This document shows, piece by piece, positions 6,267-8,307 of a DNA stretch of 8,307 nt. The first letter of the stretch is position 1. Each line of letters starts with the position of its first letter. Origin of the DNA: Thermoleophilaceae bacterium (lineage in GTDB: Bacteria; Actinomycetota; Thermoleophilia; Solirubrobacterales; Thermoleophilaceae). The DNA lies in contig JACCSF010000279.1 of the NCBI GenBank assembly GCA_013813135.1, forward strand, positions 1-8,307, read 5' to 3'. The position numbers were made by a program, and so were the translations under genes. Below the pieces are notes generated by a model. That model saw only the letters and a program-made list of their open reading frames with translations. It was not told the DNA's origin and did not search any database.

Positions 6267-6298
6267 GCTGTTCCCACTCTAGGTCATCCGCGCGCAGC

Positions 6299-6313
6299 CG
6301 GCCGAGCCGGCCG
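6299..6313. terminator. GC hairpin just after the permease stop codon
   Basis: CGGCCG, loop AGC, CGGCCG: a perfect 6-bp stem. On the minus strand it can extend with CAGC/GCTG across one bulged G, to about 9-10 pairs. It starts 7 bases past the permease TAG and ends 32 bases before the next ATG. There is no T-run, so it could be a weak terminator, a processing site that sets different transcript levels for the permease and its followers, or chance in GC-rich DNA. Confidence 0.3.
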
Positions 6314-6320
6314 CTGGCGG

Positions 6321-8307
6321 CTAGGGGAGAACGCCCTCGCGGGTGCCTTCCTCGCCCGCGGGTGGCGCCGTCAGGATCACCTTGCAGTGAGCCTTCTCGA
6401 TCACGTAGCGCGTGGTGTCACCCACGAAGCGATCCCGCGAGCGGCCTCGCCCTCCGAGGACGGCGCCGCCGCGCACGCGCGTGGGCTCCTCGGCCGCGAG
6501 CACGATCGCCTCGACTCCGCGCCGGCGCGCCTCGGCCACGATCGCCTGGCCCACCGTGCGCCCGCGCACCATCGCAGTGGCGACCTCCACGCCCTCGTAC
6601 TCCTCGCCGACCTCCTTGGCGCGCGCCAGGACCTGCTTGGCCTTCTTGACGCGCTCGTCGGGCACGCGGGCGTCGATCGGCAGCGACATCGGGATTTCGA
6701 ACACGTAAAGGGCCTCCACGACGGCGCCGCCCTCGGCCTCGTCCGGGTGCTCCGCGGCCAGGCGGCCGGCGGTCCCGATGATCTCGTCGTCGAGCGCCTC
6801 CCCGAACACGGGCACCAGGATGCTCCCGTACTCGACCGGCGCCCCCTCCTGAAGCGCCTCGGGCGGAATCGTGAATCGCTTGGTGAGAGCCTTTCCCTGG
6901 GTGGAGCGGTAGACCACGTACATCGCCACGCCCACGACCATCCAAGCGCCGCCGATCACGCGCGCGCCCTCGTGCAGCACCACCACGCTGACCCAGGCGA
7001 GGATCGAGAAGAGCGCGCCCAGCACGGCCGGGAGCGGGAGCGTGCCGCGGCCCGCCTTCACCGAGAGGGGCACCCGGAAGGCGCTCGGGCGGCCGCCCTC
7101 GCGGTAGCGCAGCACGATCACCGAGAGGTGGGCGATCGCGAACGTGACCATCGCGCCGAAGGCGAAGATGCCGGCCAGGAAGTCGAGGTCGTGCGGGATC
7201 GAGAGCACGAACGCGATAGCCGCTGCGAGCGTGATCGCGATGTACGGCGTGCCGCGCCGCTCGTGCAGCCGCCCGGCGGCGCTCGGGATCTGGCGGTTGG
7301 TGGCCAGCGAGTACGCGAGCCGGGCGATGCCGAGCATCTGGCCGTTCATCGCCACGATCAGCATGGCCGCGCCGAGGGCGCCGACGGCGATCCGCGCGGC
7401 GTCCTTCAGCCACTCGGGGTGGAACTGCGAGACCACGCCGAGCACGGGCGCCTCGGAGAACTGCCCGCCGAGCGGCGTCTCGCCGCCCACCACCGGCAGC
7501 GTCATCAGCGCGGCGGTCGAGACGCAGGCGAACAGCACCAGGGCGGTCACGGCGGTGAGCCCGACCACACGCCGCAGCCCCCTGCGCCCCACGCGCACCT
7601 CGCCCGCCAGCCCGGAGGCCGCCTCCACACCGACCAGCGCCACCCCCGCCACCACGGTGGCGAACAGCAGCTGGTCCCACTCCGGCGCCGCGCCCAGGTC
7701 GACCGAGTCCGTGATCGCGGAGGGGTCCCAGTTCTGGCCGAAGGCGATCCCCGACACGACCAGGAGCAGCACGATGCCGAGCAGGGAGAGGCGCAGGACC
7801 ATGCCGAGCCGCTCGGCCCCGAGCCCGCGCACGTTCTGCACGGCCACGTAGACGAGCGCGAGGCCGGCGATCACGATCTCGACCACGCCATCGTCGAGGT
7901 CGGTCCAGAAGACCGCGAGGTAGTCGGAGATCGCCACGGCGCCGATCGCCATGACGATCAGGTAGTCGAGCAGGATCGCCCAGCCCGCGACGAAGCTCCA
8001 CAGCTCGTCGAACGCGTAGCGCGCGAACGTGGAGGCGCCGCCCCGCTCAGGGTGCAGCGAGCTGCCCTCCACGTAGGTGGCGATCGTGAGCACGAAGAAC
8101 AACCCGGATGCCAGGAACGCGAACGGGGTGAGCCCGAGCGCGTCGCCGGCCACCACCCCGAGCACCATGAACAGGCCGGAGACGACAGAGCTGAGCAGGA
8201 TCGCGAAGAGGGCCGGCTCGCCGAGCCCGCGGGCAATCCGGGCGCCCGCTCGGCCGGCGCGCTCGGAGCCGCGCCGGAACTGCGAGCGCGCGCGCTCAGC
8301 CGCCGCC
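6321..8307 (-). CDS. APC-superfamily permease with C-terminal USP-like domain (5' end outside window)
   Basis: The frame is open from the right edge (8307) to TAG at 6323-6321, at least 661 codons. A Met at 8168 is not the start: the 46 codons before it read on as permease, with GLGEPALFAILLSSVVSGLF leading straight into that Met as the first membrane helix. About 12 hydrophobic helices follow (to roughly nt 6900), with APC/KUP-like landmarks: a PERGGASTFARYAF loop (near 8050), LLDY in helix 3, NVRGLG after helix 4, GVEAASGLAGEVR around helix 6, and NGQMLGIARLAYSLA. From about nt 6833 comes a cytosolic alpha/beta domain (EYGSILVPVFG...) like universal stress proteins, ending RYVIEKAHCKVILT. 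It should be a proton- or sodium-coupled importer of amino acids, or of K+ as in KimA, which has a similar APC-plus-USP-like build. The substrate is not decided by sequence. It lies 53 bases upstream of the two RCK genes on the same strand. Confidence 0.93.
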   Translation of the reverse strand, partial: AAAERARSQFRRGSERAGRAGARIARGLGEPALFAILLSSVVSGLFMVLGVVAGDALGLTPFAFLASGLFFVLTIATYVEGSSLHPERGGASTFARYAFDELWSFVAGWAILLDYLIVMAIGAVAISDYLAVFWTDLDDGVVEIVIAGLALVYVAVQNVRGLGAERLGMVLRLSLLGIVLLLVVSGIAFGQNWDPSAITDSVDLGAAPEWDQLLFATVVAGVALVGVEAASGLAGEVRVGRRGLRRVVGLTAVTALVLFACVSTAALMTLPVVGGETPLGGQFSEAPVLGVVSQFHPEWLKDAARIAVGALGAAMLIVAMNGQMLGIARLAYSLATNRQIPSAAGRLHERRGTPYIAITLAAAIAFVLSIPHDLDFLAGIFAFGAMVTFAIAHLSVIVLRYREGGRPSAFRVPLSVKAGRGTLPLPAVLGALFSILAWVSVVVLHEGARVIGGAWMVVGVAMYVVYRSTQGKALTKRFTIPPEALQEGAPVEYGSILVPVFGEALDDEIIGTAGRLAAEHPDEAEGGAVVEALYVFEIPMSLPIDARVPDERVKKAKQVLARAKEVGEEYEGVEVATAMVRGRTVGQAIVAEARRRGVEAIVLAAEEPTRVRGGAVLGGRGRSRDRFVGDTTRYVIEKAHCKVILTAPPAGEEGTREGVLP

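Noticed and set aside
6418..8001. 527-codon minus-strand frame within the permease
   Set aside because: Out of frame with the 12-helix permease; Arg-rich with no hydrophobic segments.

Overview
High-GC DNA with GTG starts, few strong Shine-Dalgarno sites and G/C-rich third codon positions. This points to an actinobacterium. The protein style (an APC permease with a universal-stress-protein tail beside two TrkA-like proteins, and an actinobacterial-type ABC exporter pair) would suit a Thermoleophilia/Solirubrobacterales-like lineage, but that placement is inference. The window is gene-dense. No gene-free stretch exceeds about 60 bases, and I see no insertion sequence, phage gene, CRISPR array or rRNA.

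Layout. (a) Positions 1-210, minus strand: the first 70 codons of an unrecognised gene that runs off the left edge. (b) Positions 211-267: a short divergent intergenic region with a perfect 6-bp-stem inverted repeat and an A/G-rich block directly abutting the next start codon. (c) Positions 268-3770, plus strand: two half-size ABC exporters joined by a 4-base GTGA overlap. Their ATPase motifs are degenerate in complementary ways, which marks them as the two halves of an asymmetric heterodimeric exporter. (d) Positions 3806-3876, plus strand: tRNA-Gln(CTG). (e) Positions 3902-8307, minus strand, transcribed right to left: an APC-superfamily permease with a C-terminal USP-like domain (its 5' end lies outside the window), a 148-residue RCK_N-only protein, a 224-residue RCK_N+RCK_C protein, and an AIF/ferredoxin-reductase-like FAD oxidoreductase. 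The last three are separated by 3-4 bases and are almost certainly one operon. The permease lies 53 bases upstream of them.

How the genes may work together. The ABC pair should act as one drug or lipid exporter with one catalytic and one degenerate ATP site. The minus-strand cluster looks like a transport and regulation unit: a secondary transporter with a cytosolic USP-like domain, plus two nucleotide-binding RCK proteins that normally gate potassium channels of the TrkH/KtrB type. No such channel is present here. The most interesting idea in the window is that the RCK pair controls the APC-USP permease itself, possibly with redox input from the co-encoded FAD/NADH oxidoreductase. An APC permease gene next to two TrkA-like genes also occurs in mycobacteria (Rv2690c beside ceoB/ceoC, from memory), so this is probably a conserved but poorly characterised arrangement rather than a unique one.
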